DNA of 64,000 bases from Pontivivens ytuae (GCF_015679265.1 NZ_CP064942.1:1148001-1212000), one strand, 5' to 3'; shown: positions 17,631-27,738, numbered from the stretch's first letter. Program-made: numbers and translations. Notes: generated by a model not told the origin, from the letters alone.

Positions 17631-18539
17631 ATGACCGACAGCCCCGAGGGCCCCTCTACGGCAGCGCAGGGCGCGCCGACCGGGACGAAGCCGCAACGGC
17701 GTCTGCCGTTCCTGACCCGCCTGTTCCGCCGCACCGCGCCGGAGACAGACACCGAACCTGCACAGCAAAGCGCGATGGAAGCGGCCTCCGAGGCCGGGGC
17801 GCGCGAGATGCTCCTCAACCTGCGCAAGATGCGCGACCTGCGGGTCGCCGACGTCGCCGTGCCGCGGGCGGACATCGTCGCCCTGCCCGCCGACGCGCCG
17901 CTCGACGAGATCATGGCCGCCTACCGCGAGAGCGGCTTCACGCGCCTGCCCGTCTATAACGAGACGCTGGACGACCCGCTGGGCTTTCTCCATCTCAAGG
18001 ACATCGCGCTGCGCTACGGCTTCGGGGCCGAGGACGGGACGGAGGATCTGTCCTCCCTCCACCGCCGCATTCTCTTCGTGCCGCCGTCCATGCCGCTCGG
18101 CGCGCTCCTGCAGCGGATGCAGAACACCCGCATCCACATGGCGCTGGTGATCGACGAGTATGGCGGGGTCGACGGCCTCGTCACGATTGAGGACCTGCTG
18201 GAGGAGATCGTCGGCGAGATCGAGGACGAGCACGACATCGAGGAGGCCCGCATGTGGCGGGTCGAGGCGCCCGGCGTCTATGTCGCCAATGCCCGGGCCG
18301 AGCTCCCCGATTTCGAGCAGGCCGCGGGCGTCGATCTGCTGGCCGACGACCTTGATGAGGAGGTAGACACGCTGGGCGGCCTCGTCTTCATGCTCTCGGG
18401 CCGGGTGCCGGAGCGGGCGGAGGTGATCTGTCACCCCGACGGGCACGAGTTCGAGGTGATCGACGCCGATGCCCGCCGGATCAAACGCCTGCGCGTGCGC
18501 ATCGGCGGGGCCGTCGCCGAACAGGCCGCCGCGGAGTGA
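17631..18539 (+). CDS. corC: CorC/TlyC-type CBS-domain protein
   Basis: Predicted 302-residue protein with no membrane domain. After a variable 50-residue start come [17 protein letters not shown], two CBS domains (about 75-200; [33 protein letters not shown] is the classical second-CBS end), and a C-terminal CorC/HlyC domain. Family members are often called hemolysin or magnesium/cobalt efflux regulators; true function is uncertain. Its stop overlaps lnt (GTGA), and it follows ybeY by 42 bases, the usual order. Confidence 0.9.
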   Translation: MTDSPEGPSTAAQGAPTGTKPQRRLPFLTRLFRRTAPETDTEPAQQSAMEAASEAGAREMLLNLRKMRDLRVADVAVPRADIVALPADAPLDEIMAAYRESGFTRLPVYNETLDDPLGFLHLKDIALRYGFGAEDGTEDLSSLHRRILFVPPSMPLGALLQRMQNTRIHMALVIDEYGGVDGLVTIEDLLEEIVGEIEDEHDIEEARMWRVEAPGVYVANARAELPDFEQAAGVDLLADDLDEEVDTLGGLVFMLSGRVPERAEVICHPDGHEFEVIDADARRIKRLRVRIGGAVAEQAAAE

Positions 18540-20101
18540 TCGCCGCCACCCTGCCCCGCCCCGCCGCCCGGCTTGCGGCGCTGAGCGGCCGTGCGCGCCT
18601 CGCGGTCGCCGCCGGCCTCGGCGCGACGCTTACGCTCGCACAGGCGCCGGTGTCGTTCTGGCCGATCTTCTTCCTCGCCCTGCCGCCGATCCTGTGGCTC
18701 TGGTCGGGGGCGGAGCGGGTGCGCGCCTCCTTCTGGATCGGCTGGGCGGTGGCGTTCGGCATGTTCCTCAGCGGCCTCTACTGGATCGCGGAGGCATTCC
18801 TCGTCGACATCGCCCGCCACGGCTGGATCATGCCCTTCGCCATCGGTGGGCTCTCGGCGGGGCTCGCGCTGTTCTGGGGTGCTGCCTTCGCACTGGCGCA
18901 CCGGTTGGGCGGCAATCGCGGACCCGTGGGGCTGGTGGCCCTGATCGGCGCGCTGACGCTGGCGGAATACGCACGGACCTACGTGCTCACCGGCTTTCCC
19001 TGGGGGCTGGTCGCCTATGGCTGGCTGGAGACGCCGCTCGCCCAGCTTTCCGCCCATATCGGCCCGCATCTGCTGGGCGCGATGACGCTGGCCATCGGGG
19101 GCTTCGCCGCGTGGCGGGGGCGCGGCCAATGGCCGACGCTCGTGGCGATGGCGCTGTTCCTCGGCGGCTGGATGATCGGCCAGACCCGCATTCCGGAGGA
19201 GACCGCCCTGCGCGACGACGGCTTCACCGTCCGCGTCGTCCAGCCCAACGCCACCCAGCGCGAGAAATGGTCGCGCGAGGGGATGCCGGTCTTCTACAAC
19301 CGGCTCATCGACGCCTCCCGCGGCGGCGACTACGACATCGTGCTCTGGCCCGAGGCCGCGGTGCCCCAGCGCATCGAGACCCCGGCCGTCCAGTTCCACG
19401 ACCTGATCTATGCGTGGGAGGACGTGAGCTTCGCCACTGGTGGCCGCCCTGCGCTGGTCGGCGCCAATCGGATCGTGGAGGAGCCCGGCTGGCGCTCCTG
19501 GCACAACTCCCTCGCGCTGATCGGGCCGGGGGGCGAGATCCTCGATTTCTACGACAAGCACCACCTCGTGCCGGGCGGCGAGTTCATGCCCTTCCAGCGC
19601 ACGGTCGCCCGCTGGGGGATCCGCGGCGTGGCGTCCTCGATCATGAGCCTCGGCGGCGGGATGAGCCACGGGCCGGGGCCGATGACCATGGCGCTCGGCG
19701 ACCTGCCACGGGTCACACCGCTGATCTGCTACGAGGCGATCTTTCCGCATCAGGTGCGTCCGCCCGGCGAACGCTCCGAATGGATCGCCCACGTGACGAA
19801 CGACGCCTGGTTCGGGTCGAGTGCGGGACCTTGGCAGCACCTCGCCCAAGCCCGCTTCCGCGCCATCGAGCAAGGGCTGCCGGTGGCCCGCTCGGCCAAC
19901 ACGGGCGTGTCGGCGGTGATCGATCCCTACGGCCGCGTGGTCTCCTCGCTGGGCATCGGCGAAACCGGCTTCGTTGAGGAGGTCCTGGCCGCTCCCCTCG
20001 CCGAACCCGCCTATCCGCGGACCGGCGACCTGCCGGGCATGCTGCTGATGCTGACGGCGCTGGCAGGCGCGGGGATCCTGAGGCGCGGGGCCAAGAGCTA
20101 A
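18536..20101 (+). CDS. lnt: Apolipoprotein N-acyltransferase
   Basis: Predicted 521-residue inner-membrane enzyme that adds the third acyl chain to lipoproteins. Several membrane helices in the first 210 residues precede a nitrilase-like periplasmic domain with the catalytic set E273 (WPEAAVP), K341 (YDKHHLVPGGE) and C398 (LICYEAIFP). A last hydrophobic helix lies at the C-terminus. The GTG start overlaps the corC stop. Its product would act on the lipoprotein predicted at 22578. Confidence 0.94.
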   Translation: MIAATLPRPAARLAALSGRARLAVAAGLGATLTLAQAPVSFWPIFFLALPPILWLWSGAERVRASFWIGWAVAFGMFLSGLYWIAEAFLVDIARHGWIMPFAIGGLSAGLALFWGAAFALAHRLGGNRGPVGLVALIGALTLAEYARTYVLTGFPWGLVAYGWLETPLAQLSAHIGPHLLGAMTLAIGGFAAWRGRGQWPTLVAMALFLGGWMIGQTRIPEETALRDDGFTVRVVQPNATQREKWSREGMPVFYNRLIDASRGGDYDIVLWPEAAVPQRIETPAVQFHDLIYAWEDVSFATGGRPALVGANRIVEEPGWRSWHNSLALIGPGGEILDFYDKHHLVPGGEFMPFQRTVARWGIRGVASSIMSLGGGMSHGPGPMTMALGDLPRVTPLICYEAIFPHQVRPPGERSEWIAHVTNDAWFGSSAGPWQHLAQARFRAIEQGLPVARSANTGVSAVIDPYGRVVSSLGIGETGFVEEVLAAPLAEPAYPRTGDLPGMLLMLTALAGAGILRRGAKS

Positions 20102-20245
20102 CCGCGATGCCGTCATCCTCGGGCCCTGACCCGAGGATCTCCCCAATACATGAGATGGCCGGGTCAAGGCCGACCATGACACCCCCTCCACCGTCCCGGC
20201 CGCAGCGCCGGGACCGCTCGAAACGAAACGCTCCGCAGCGAGAGA

Positions 20246-20264
20246 CCCCGGATCAGGTCCGAGG
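20246..20264. repeat. R2-type palindrome
   Basis: CCCCGGATCAGGTCCGAGG, an imperfect palindrome matching the copies at 63766-63784 and 63860-63878 in reverse orientation. Together with the neighbouring CCCGGC-type palindrome this is the mosaic also seen at the window end. Confidence 0.65.
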
Positions 20265-20288
20265 CGGTATCAAATCGAACGAATGTCA

Positions 20289-20338
20289 CGCCCGGCGGCA
20301 CCGCCGGGCGGCGCCCGGCCCTCCCCACGGGAGGGCGC
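20289..20338. repeat. Partial R1 repeat
   Basis: Hairpin GCCCGGCGGCACCGCCGGGC followed by GGCGCCCGGCCCTCCCC and GGGAGGGCGC. It is the right-hand module of the long R1 elements in the opposite orientation. Confidence 0.65.
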
Positions 20339-20595
20339 TTTTGCGACGGACCAATCGGCACTACGGCAGCACGTTTTGCGAGAACGGCGCACCGCAGCAC
20401 TGCTGCGCACGCGCCCACCCAGTGTCGGGCACCGCCCTCATCGAGCAGGGCTGCATAGCGCCCTCCACGTCGGCCGCAGCCCTCACCAATCCGGGAGCGC
20501 CGGTATCGGTCTTTAGTCGTAGACCGTCGCGCAGCCCCGATATCCCGGAAAACACCACCAACGATTCGCACCCCGCCATTCCAATGGGTTAATCC

Positions 20596-20624
20596 GTGAT
20601 CACACTCGATTTTACTGTGATCAC
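20596..20624. promoter_or_regulatory. Twin GTGATCAC sites upstream of sucC
   Basis: GTGATCAC occurs at 20596-20603 and 20617-20624, exactly 21 bases apart, two helical turns, in an A/T-richer stretch. Each is self-palindromic, and the block sits about 50-75 bases upstream of the sucC promoter candidate. It looks like a cooperative binding site for a regulator of the TCA gene cluster; the protein is unknown. Confidence 0.6.
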
Positions 20625-20671
20625 AAACCGCGATATTTCCCCGCATCCGTCTCTCCGGCGGACCAATTCAA

Positions 20672-20700
20672 TTGAAAAACAAGGGGGCTCGGCATAGGGT
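20672..20700 (+). promoter_or_regulatory. Promoter candidate for sucC
   Basis: TTGAAA (20672-20677), a 17-base spacer and TAGGGT (20695-20700). The -35 is good, the -10 only partial. It lies about 105 bases before the sucC start codon. Confidence 0.4.
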
Positions 20701-20804
20701 CGCGGCTAATCGCGCCATGTTCCGGCGCGCTCATTCCGTGCCGCCTCGGGCACACATATCCGACCCACGGCGCCCACCGCCGCCGACGCGAAAGGACCGC
20801 TCCC

Positions 20805-21998
20805 ATGAACATCCACGAGTATCAGGCGAAGCAGCTCCTCAAGGCCTATGGCGCCCCCGTCTCCGACGGCCGCGTCGTCCTGAAGGCGGAGGAAGCGAAG
20901 ACCGCCGCCGGCGAGCTCGACGGTCCGCTCTGGGTGGTCAAGGCGCAGATCCACGCGGGCGGCCGCGGCAAGGGTCACTTCCAGGAGGAAGCCGCCGGCG
21001 AGAAGGGCGGTGTCCGCCTCGCAAAGTCTGTGGAGGAAGCCGCCGAGGAAGCGCAGAAGATGCTCGGCCGCACCCTCGTCACGCACCAGACCGGCCCCGC
21101 GGGCAAGCAGGTCAACCGCATCTATATCGAGGACGGCTCCGACATCGAGCGTGAGCTCTACCTGTCCATGCTCGTCGATCGCCAGACCTCCCGCATCTCC
21201 TTCGTCTGCTCGACCGAGGGCGGGATGGATATCGAGGAGGTCGCCGCCTCCACGCCCGAGAAGATCCTGAGCTTCGACGTCGACCCGGCCTCCGGCCTCT
21301 CCGGTTTCCACGGCCGCCAGGTCGCCTTCGGCCTTGGGCTCGAGGGTGCGCAGGTCAAGCAGTGCGTGAAGCTGGTCAACCAGCTCTACAAGCTTTTCGT
21401 GGAGAAGGATCTCGAGATGCTCGAGATCAACCCGCTGATCGTCACCGACAAGGGCGATCTGAAGTGCCTCGACTGCAAGATGGGCTTCGACGGCAACGCG
21501 CTCTACCGCCACTCCGACATCATGGCGCTGCGCGACGAGACGGAGGAGGACCCGAAGGAGCTCGCCGCCTCCAAGTTCGACCTCAACTACATCGCGCTCG
21601 ACGGTGAGATCGGCTGCATGGTGAACGGCGCGGGCCTCGCCATGGCGACCATGGACATCATCAAGCTCTACGGAGCGGAGCCCGCCAACTTCCTCGACGT
21701 GGGCGGCGGTGCGACGAAGGAGAAGGTGACGGAAGCCTTCAAGATCATCACGTCCGACGACAACGTGAAGGGCATCCTCGTCAACATCTTCGGCGGCATC
21801 ATGCGCTGCGACGTCATCGCCGAGGGCGTGATTGCCGCGGTGAAGGAAGTCGGCCTGCAGGTCCCCCTCGTCGTCCGGCTCGAAGGCACCAACGTGGAAA
21901 AGGGCAAGGAGATCATCGCGACCTCCGGCCTCGATGTGATCGCCGCCGACAACCTCGCCGACGCGGCCGAGAAGATCGTGAAGGCCGTCAAGGGGTGA
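20805..21998 (+). CDS. sucC: Succinyl-CoA synthetase beta subunit (ADP-forming)
   Basis: Predicted 397-residue subunit that binds nucleotide and succinate in the TCA cycle. It starts [16 protein letters not shown] and has the ATP-grasp features [25 protein letters not shown] and [11 protein letters not shown], then the C-terminal [15 protein letters not shown] and [11 protein letters not shown] motifs. GAAAGGA precedes the ATG. It heads the sucCDAB-lpd cluster. Unlike most genomes, sucD does not follow at once: two exported-protein genes come first. Confidence 0.97.
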   Translation: MNIHEYQAKQLLKAYGAPVSDGRVVLKAEEAKTAAGELDGPLWVVKAQIHAGGRGKGHFQEEAAGEKGGVRLAKSVEEAAEEAQKMLGRTLVTHQTGPAGKQVNRIYIEDGSDIERELYLSMLVDRQTSRISFVCSTEGGMDIEEVAASTPEKILSFDVDPASGLSGFHGRQVAFGLGLEGAQVKQCVKLVNQLYKLFVEKDLEMLEINPLIVTDKGDLKCLDCKMGFDGNALYRHSDIMALRDETEEDPKELAASKFDLNYIALDGEIGCMVNGAGLAMATMDIIKLYGAEPANFLDVGGGATKEKVTEAFKIITSDDNVKGILVNIFGGIMRCDVIAEGVIAAVKEVGLQVPLVVRLEGTNVEKGKEIIATSGLDVIAADNLADAAEKIVKAVKG

Positions 21999-22020
21999 AA
22001 ACCGCTACGATGACATCGGC

Positions 22021-22138
22021 GACCGCTCCGGTGGAGCGGTCGAGGGCTGAACGGGCAAAGCCCTGGGTTCGTGGCGGTTCGGCACGGCCGATGAACGTTC
22101 CGGTGGAACGTTCAAGCCGCGAACGGGCGGAGCCCCGG
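22021..22138. repeat. Two direct copies of a hairpin repeat (family R4)
   Basis: Copies at 22021-22066 and 22093-22138 share the order: a CGNTCCGGTGGANCG hairpin, then GAACGGGC and GAGCCCCGG or AAGCCCTGG. In the forward frame they read [12 protein letters not shown] and [12 protein letters not shown]. The second copy overlaps the N-terminus of the gene at 22091. Confidence 0.7.
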
Positions 22139-22588
22139 ACGTCGCTTGCTTTGGCACGCGCTGCAGTCTTGGCTACATGTTTCGCCGCACCGGCAGTCGC
22201 CGAGCCCTACTCCTTCACCGTGCCTGCCTTCAGCGCGATGGATGAAGCCTGCCTTGCTGAGCTGAATGCGAAGCTTGATCAGAGCTATCCGACCGTCGAA
22301 GGTTTCACCAACGACGCACCGGGCTTTGTCGACGTCGATGCGTCGTCGGTCACCTTGGCGACCTATGCGGGCATCGCATTCTCCTTCGACGACGGAGGTG
22401 TCACGCGAGGAACGGTCACCTGCATCTTCGACACGAAGAGCATCACGCTGACGCAGGTCGATGTGGTTCTGGAGGATCCGGGTTTTCCGACTGCTGCCGA
22501 TCACCGCATGGCGGATGTGTTTGCCAGGATGTCGCCCGGCAGCGTTCGTAATACCGGCTTTTCCTGGACCGTAAACAATGACCGTTAA
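22091..22588 (+). CDS. Predicted exported protein between sucC and sucD
   Basis: Predicted 165 residues from the ATG at 22091. After an Arg-rich start derived from a repeat comes a hydrophobic stretch ([19 protein letters not shown]) that looks like a signal peptide with cleavage before EPYSF. The mature part has two cysteines (EACLAEL and VTCIFD), likely a disulfide in the periplasm. I know no family. The true start is uncertain, since the repeat at 22093-22138 encodes the first residues; an in-frame ATG at 21995 also exists. Its end overlaps the next gene by 11 bases. Confidence 0.55.
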   Translation: MNVPVERSSRERAEPRTSLALARAAVLATCFAAPAVAEPYSFTVPAFSAMDEACLAELNAKLDQSYPTVEGFTNDAPGFVDVDASSVTLATYAGIAFSFDDGGVTRGTVTCIFDTKSITLTQVDVVLEDPGFPTAADHRMADVFARMSPGSVRNTGFSWTVNNDR

Positions 22589-23132
22589 GATGCCTGCCCG
22601 CCTCTCACTGGCTGCCTGCTGGGTGCTCGCTCTCACCGCCTGTACCGCCGACGAGGGCGCCGTCGTTCTGCCCGAGCGCACGACCGCTTTCGTCGACAGT
22701 GCCGCGCGGGAGGTCTGTGTCGCGGGGATCACCGATTTCGACAGCCTGCACGAGCGGATGACCGGGGCGGGCTTCGACTTTTCCTACGCCGATGCCTTCG
22801 CGCGCTACTACACCGCGCGCGGCGGCGACGTGATCGCCTATTTCGGCAACTTCCAGAACGGCGACCGCTACTGCGTCGTCACCGCCAACCGGCTGACGGA
22901 GGAGGCGGCGACGCTGCTTGCATTCGACACGGTCCGGACCTCCAACGCCATCGTCAAGGAACCGGTCGAGGTCGATGCGCCCACCATCGGATCCGCCTGG
23001 TACCTGCGCGACGTGCGGGGCGAATACCTGATCGGCGTGCTGGAGACGACGCGCTACGCCACCTCCTGGCGCGGCGCGGGGATCGTGGCGATCGAACCGA
23101 GACAACCCGGCGGGTTTACCGACCCGTCCTGA
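22578..23132 (+). CDS. Predicted lipoprotein between sucC and sucD
   Basis: Predicted 184-residue protein with a lipoprotein signal: a hydrophobic stretch [14 protein letters not shown] with lipobox L-T-A-C near residue 22, so it is probably anchored in the periplasm after processing by Lgt, LspA and Lnt. Three more cysteines lie in the mature part (EVCVAG, RYCVVT). The family is unknown to me. It overlaps the preceding exported-protein gene and ends 28 bases before sucD, so it is within the suc transcript. Confidence 0.7.
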   Translation: MTVKMPARLSLAACWVLALTACTADEGAVVLPERTTAFVDSAAREVCVAGITDFDSLHERMTGAGFDFSYADAFARYYTARGGDVIAYFGNFQNGDRYCVVTANRLTEEAATLLAFDTVRTSNAIVKEPVEVDAPTIGSAWYLRDVRGEYLIGVLETTRYATSWRGAGIVAIEPRQPGGFTDPS

Positions 23133-23160
23133 GCGAACACCAACCGAGCGGAGAGCGCAC

Positions 23161-24045
23161 ATGGCCGTCCTCGTCAACGAAAACACAAAGGTGATCTGCC
23201 AGGGCCTGACCGGCTCGCAAGGGACCTTCCACTCCGAGCAGGCCATCGCCTACGGCACCAAGATGGTCGGCGGCGTCACGCCCGGGAAGGGCGGGACGGA
23301 TCATATCGGCCTGCCGGTCTTCGACACGGTGGCCGAGGCGAAGCACGCGACGGACGCGAACGCGACCGCGATCTACGTGCCCCCGCCCTTCGCCGCCGAC
23401 GCGATCCTCGAGGCGATCGACGCGGAGATGGAGCTGATCGTCTGCATCACCGAAGGCATCCCGGTGCTCGACATGATGAAGGTGAAGCGCGCGCTGGAGG
23501 GCTCGAAGTCCACACTGATCGGCCCGAACTGTCCGGGCGTCATCACGCCGGACGCCTGCAAGATCGGCATCATGCCGGGTCACATCCACAAGCGCGGCTC
23601 GGTCGGCGTCGTCTCCCGCTCCGGCACGCTGACCTACGAGGCGGTGGGTCAGACCTCGGCCGCGGGCCTTGGTCAGTCGACCTGCATCGGCATCGGCGGC
23701 GACCCGATCAAGGGGATGGAGCATATCGACGCGCTCGAGCTGCTGCTGGGCGATCCGGAGACCGAGAGCATCATCATGATCGGCGAGATCGGCGGGTCGG
23801 CCGAGGAGGAAGCCGCCCAGTTCTACGCCAACGAGGTGAAGGCCGGCCGCGGCAAGCCCATCGCGGGCTTCATCGCCGGCCGCACGGCCCCTCCGGGCCG
23901 CCGCATGGGCCACGCGGGTGCGATCATCGCCGGCGGCAAGGGCGGCGCCGAGGACAAGATCGAGGCCATGCGCTCGGCCGGTTTCGTGATCGCCGAGAGC
24001 CCCGCGGGCCTCGGCGAAGCGGTGCTGAAGGCGATCGGGAAGTAG
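23161..24045 (+). CDS. sucD: Succinyl-CoA synthetase alpha subunit
   Basis: Predicted 294-residue subunit carrying the phosphorylated histidine. [24 protein letters not shown] is the standard start with the CoA-binding Rossmann fold; [11 protein letters not shown] and [17 protein letters not shown] contain the signature motifs, the latter with the catalytic His. Preceded by CGGAG. It pairs with SucC, although the genes are 1.2 kb apart here. Confidence 0.97.
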   Translation: MAVLVNENTKVICQGLTGSQGTFHSEQAIAYGTKMVGGVTPGKGGTDHIGLPVFDTVAEAKHATDANATAIYVPPPFAADAILEAIDAEMELIVCITEGIPVLDMMKVKRALEGSKSTLIGPNCPGVITPDACKIGIMPGHIHKRGSVGVVSRSGTLTYEAVGQTSAAGLGQSTCIGIGGDPIKGMEHIDALELLLGDPETESIIMIGEIGGSAEEEAAQFYANEVKAGRGKPIAGFIAGRTAPPGRRMGHAGAIIAGGKGGAEDKIEAMRSAGFVIAESPAGLGEAVLKAIGK

Positions 24046-24080
24046 GAGTATGCTCGACGGGCGCACAACTGAACTGAGGG

Positions 24081-24161
24081 CGGCGCCCGGCCCGAGGGTG
24101 GGCGAGAAGCGCCCGCCCTGGGGGGCGGGTCGGGCGCTGCCCGGCGGTGCCGCCGGGCCAG
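24081..24161. repeat. Partial R1 repeat between sucD and DUF805 gene
   Basis: Modules GGCGCCCGGCCCGAGGG, GCGCCCGCCCTGGGGGGCGGGTCGGGCGC and a terminal hairpin GCCCGGCGGTGCCGCCGGGC. It occupies most of the 141-base spacer after sucD and could end or attenuate transcription. Confidence 0.65.
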
Positions 24162-24186
24162 AGGTTTGAGCGAGGTGAACTGAACG

Positions 24187-24744
24187 ATGGGACCACGAGA
24201 AGCCATAGTGACGTGCCTTTCGAGCCCGCTTCGCTTTTCTGGTCGGGCGGAGCGCTCCGAGTATTGGTGGTTTCTACCAGTCGGGCTCACGCTTCCCGCC
24301 GCAGCACTGCTATTGGGTGCATCGCTCCACCTTGAGGCAGCGCTCAGGCTCGCGCTCTTCGCCATAGCTGGACTGCCGCTTTTTGCCGTGACGATCCGGA
24401 GGGCGAAGGATACTGGGACCGCAATGGATCGCGTAGCATATCCAACGGCATGTCTGGTCGCTCTGATCGCGATGGTCTGTGTGTACGAAACCTACACAGC
24501 TTGGCTGGGAAGCGCTTTCCAGACGATCGACGGGCCCGCAGGTTTCGGCCTTATGCTTATTGCCGCTATCAGCGTTCCGACCTTGGTGGTCGCCATTCTG
24601 GCAGCGCTGATACACGGTTTGATCTTCGGGACGATGCTTTTCAGCCGGATGATCCTGCCATCGGATCCCGGGACCAATCGCTACGGCCCGCCGCCGCCCC
24701 ATATCTTATCCCGAAATGGCCCGACGGGGCCGCAACCCGAGTAG
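24187..24744 (+). CDS. DUF805 membrane protein
   Basis: Predicted 185-residue membrane protein with about four helices. FSGRAERSEYWWFLPVG near residues 17-33 and LPSDPGTNRYGPPPP near the end are the two diagnostic motifs of DUF805. No biochemical function is known. It sits between sucD and sucA, 37 bases before sucA. Confidence 0.87.
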   Translation: MGPREAIVTCLSSPLRFSGRAERSEYWWFLPVGLTLPAAALLLGASLHLEAALRLALFAIAGLPLFAVTIRRAKDTGTAMDRVAYPTACLVALIAMVCVYETYTAWLGSAFQTIDGPAGFGLMLIAAISVPTLVVAILAALIHGLIFGTMLFSRMILPSDPGTNRYGPPPPHILSRNGPTGPQPE

Positions 24745-24781
24745 AGGACGGACGCCGCCAACGACGCCCGGAGTTCGACAG

Positions 24782-27733
24782 ATGACCGATCAGAGTTCCA
24801 ACGACCAGTTTCACTCCTCCTCCTTCCTACAGGGGGCGAACGCGGAATATGTGGAGCAGCTCCACGCCCGCTATGCCTCCGATCCGGCGAGTGTCGACGA
24901 GAGCTGGCAGGCCTTCTTCCGCTCCCTTGACGAGGATCGGGACGCGCAGCGCAATGCCGACGGGCCGAGCTGGGCGCGCGCCGACTGGCCGCCCGTCCCC
25001 AACGGCGAGATGGTCGCCGCCCTGACCGGCGAGTGGGACGAGGCGCAGCCCGCCGACATCGCGAAGAAGGTCACGGCGAAGGCCAAGGAAAAGGGCGTCG
25101 AGCTTTCCGAAGCGCAGGTGCGCCAGGCGGTCACCGATTCCATCCGCGCGCTGATGCTGATCCGCGCCTACCGGATCCGCGGCCACCTCGCCGCTGATCT
25201 CGACCCGCTGCGGCTGGCCGAGCCCGAGGAGCATCCGGAGCTCAAACCCACCACCTACGGCTTCACCAAGGAAGACTACGACCGCCCGATCTTCCTCGAC
25301 CACGTGCTGGGGCTGGAGGTCGCGAACCTCCGCCAGATCCTGGAGATCGTGAAGCGGACCTACTGCGGCACCTTCGCGCTCCAGTACATGCACATCTCCG
25401 ATCCCGAACAGGCCGCCTGGCTGAAGGAGCGGATCGAGGGCTACGGCAAGGAGATCGCCTTCACCCGCGAGGGCCGCAAGGCGATCCTCAACAAGCTGGT
25501 GGAGGCCGAGGGCTTCGAGAAGTTCCTGCACGTGAAGTACACGGGCACCAAGCGCTTCGGCCTCGACGGCGGCGAGAGCCTGATCCCCGCCATGGAGCAG
25601 ATCATCAAGCGCGGCGGCGCCCTCGGCGTGAAGGAGATCGTGGTCGGCATGCCCCACCGCGGGCGCCTCAGCGTGCTCGCCAACGTCATGGGCAAGCCCT
25701 ACAAGGCGATCTTCAACGAGTTCCAGGGCGGCAGCTTCAAGCCGGACGAGGTCGAGGGCTCGGGCGACGTGAAGTACCACCTCGGCGCCTCCTCTGACCG
25801 GGAGTTCGACGGCAACGAGGTGCACCTGAGCCTGACCGCCAACCCCTCGCATCTGGAGGCGGTGAACCCGGTCGTCATCGGCAAGGCCCGCGCGAAGCAG
25901 GCCCAGCTCGGCGACATGGAGCGGACCACGGTCCTGCCGATCCTGCTGCACGGCGACGCGGCCTTCGCGGGCCAGGGCGTGGTGGCGGAGTGCTTCGGCC
26001 TCTCGGGGCTGAAGGGCCACCGCACCGGCGGCACGATCCATATCGTCGTGAACAACCAGATCGGCTTCACCACGAGCCCGCACAACTCCCGCTCCTCCCC
26101 CTACCCCACCGACATCGCGCTGATGGTGGAGGCGCCGATCTTCCACGTGAACGGAGACGATCCGGAGGCGGTGGTCCATGCCGCCAAGGTCGCGACCGAG
26201 TACCGGCAGAAGTTCGGCAAGGACGTGGTCATCGACATGTTCTGCTACCGCCGCTTCGGTCACAACGAGGGGGATGAACCGATGTTCACCCAGCCCCTCA
26301 TGTACAAGGCGATCAAGAAGCAGAAGACGACGCTGCAGCTCTACACCGAGCGGCTGGTACAGGACGGCCTGATCCCCGAAGGCGAGATCGAGGATGCGAA
26401 GGCCGCCTTCCAGGCGCATCTGAACGAGCAGTTCGAGGCCGGCAAGGAGTTCCGCCCCAACAAGGCCGACTGGCTCGACGGCCGCTGGTCGCATCTGGAG
26501 CGGCGCGGGCAGGAATACCAGCGCGGCACCACCGCCGTGCCGATCGACAAGCTCAAGGAGGTCGGCGCCGCCCTCACCCGCCTGCCGGAGGGCTACACGC
26601 CGCACCGCACCGTCTCCCGCCTGCTCGACACCAAGAAGCAGATGATCGACACCGGCGAGGGGCTCGACTGGGCGACGGCCGAAGCGCTCGCCTTCGGTAC
26701 GCTGCTGACCGAGGGCTATCCGGTGCGCCTCGCAGGTCAGGATTCGACCCGCGGCACCTTCTCCCAACGCCATTCGGGCATCATCGACCAGGCGACGGAG
26801 GAGCGGTATCTGCCCCTCAACCACATCGCGTCCGACCAGGCGCAGTACGAGGTGGTGGACTCCATGCTCTCGGAATACGCGGTGCTTGGCTTCGAGTACG
26901 GCTACAGCCTCGCCGAGCCCAACGCGCTGGTCCTGTGGGAAGCGCAGTTCGGCGATTTCGCCAACGGCGCGCAGATCATGATCGACCAGTTCATCTCGTC
27001 GGGGGAGAGCAAGTGGCTGCGCATGTCCGGCCTCGTCATGCTGCTGCCCCACGGCTACGAGGGCCAGGGGCCGGAGCACTCATCGGCGCGGCTGGAGCGG
27101 TTCCTGCAGCTCTGCGGCCAGGACAACTGGATCGTGGCGAACTGCACGACGCCTGCCAACTACTTCCACATCCTGCGCCGCCAGCTCCACCGCTCGTTCC
27201 GCAAGCCGCTGGTGCTGATGACGCCCAAGTCGCTGCTGCGCCACAAGTCGGCCGTCAGCACGCTGGAGGAGATGGCGGAGGGCTCGTCCTTCCACCGCGT
27301 GCTCTGGGACGACGCGCAGCTCGGCCGCTCCGAGCTGACGCTGAAGCCCGACGACAAGATCAAGCGCGTCGTCATCTGCTCGGGCAAGGTCTACTACGAC
27401 CTCTTGGCCGCGCGCGACGAGCAGGGCCTCGACGACGTCTACCTCATGCGGCTGGAGCAGTTCTATCCGTTCCCCGCCCAGTCGATGAGCCAGGAGCTCG
27501 GCCGCTTCACCCAGGCCGAGATCGTGTGGTGCCAGGAAGAGCCGAAGAACCAGGGCGCCTGGAGCTTCGTCGAACCCAACATCGAATGGGTGCTGAGCCG
27601 CGTGAACGCCAAGCACGGCCGCGCCCGCTATGCCGGCCGCCACGCCTCGGCCTCACCCGCGACCGGCCTCGCCTCCCAGCACAAGAACGAACAGGAAGCG
27701 CTCGTGAACGACGCCCTGACCGGAGAAGGCTGA
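24782..27733 (+). CDS. sucA: 2-oxoglutarate dehydrogenase E1 component
   Basis: Predicted 983-residue thiamine-diphosphate enzyme, first component of the 2-oxoglutarate dehydrogenase complex. N-terminal SSFLQGANAEYVEQLHARYASDP, the MPHRGRLSVLANVMGKP motif, the ThDP loop GDAAFAGQGVVAECF with NNQIGFTT, and the C-terminal EEPKNQGAWSFVEP are all family signatures. I chose the ATG at 24782 over an upstream frame running through the DUF805 tail. It feeds decarboxylated intermediates to the SucB lipoyl domains; a small unknown gene separates it from sucB. Confidence 0.97.
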   Translation: MTDQSSNDQFHSSSFLQGANAEYVEQLHARYASDPASVDESWQAFFRSLDEDRDAQRNADGPSWARADWPPVPNGEMVAALTGEWDEAQPADIAKKVTAKAKEKGVELSEAQVRQAVTDSIRALMLIRAYRIRGHLAADLDPLRLAEPEEHPELKPTTYGFTKEDYDRPIFLDHVLGLEVANLRQILEIVKRTYCGTFALQYMHISDPEQAAWLKERIEGYGKEIAFTREGRKAILNKLVEAEGFEKFLHVKYTGTKRFGLDGGESLIPAMEQIIKRGGALGVKEIVVGMPHRGRLSVLANVMGKPYKAIFNEFQGGSFKPDEVEGSGDVKYHLGASSDREFDGNEVHLSLTANPSHLEAVNPVVIGKARAKQAQLGDMERTTVLPILLHGDAAFAGQGVVAECFGLSGLKGHRTGGTIHIVVNNQIGFTTSPHNSRSSPYPTDIALMVEAPIFHVNGDDPEAVVHAAKVATEYRQKFGKDVVIDMFCYRRFGHNEGDEPMFTQPLMYKAIKKQKTTLQLYTERLVQDGLIPEGEIEDAKAAFQAHLNEQFEAGKEFRPNKADWLDGRWSHLERRGQEYQRGTTAVPIDKLKEVGAALTRLPEGYTPHRTVSRLLDTKKQMIDTGEGLDWATAEALAFGTLLTEGYPVRLAGQDSTRGTFSQRHSGIIDQATEERYLPLNHIASDQAQYEVVDSMLSEYAVLGFEYGYSLAEPNALVLWEAQFGDFANGAQIMIDQFISSGESKWLRMSGLVMLLPHGYEGQGPEHSSARLERFLQLCGQDNWIVANCTTPANYFHILRRQLHRSFRKPLVLMTPKSLLRHKSAVSTLEEMAEGSSFHRVLWDDAQLGRSELTLKPDDKIKRVVICSGKVYYDLLAARDEQGLDDVYLMRLEQFYPFPAQSMSQELGRFTQAEIVWCQEEPKNQGAWSFVEPNIEWVLSRVNAKHGRARYAGRHASASPATGLASQHKNEQEALVNDALTGEG

Positions 27734-27738
27734 GAGCA

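Larger units (their letters stand above)
20102..20804. other. Long gene-free stretch before sucC
   Basis: About 700 bases. The first half (about 20118-20345) is a mosaic of palindromic repeats: GTCCCGGCCGCAGCGCCGGGAC at 20193-20213, CCCCGGATCAGGTCCGAGG at 20246-20264 and a partial R1 element at 20289-20338. The second half holds two GTGATCAC sites and a promoter candidate for sucC. Open frames here are repeat-derived and I do not call them genes. Confidence 0.65.

Noticed and set aside
20107..20592. Open frames in the stretch upstream of sucC
   Set aside because: They read through palindromic repeats and lack starts or conserved patterns.
24827..27079. 750-residue open frame on the minus strand
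   Set aside because: Lies fully antisense to sucA; high GC and third-position bias produce such frames. No start signal or family motif.
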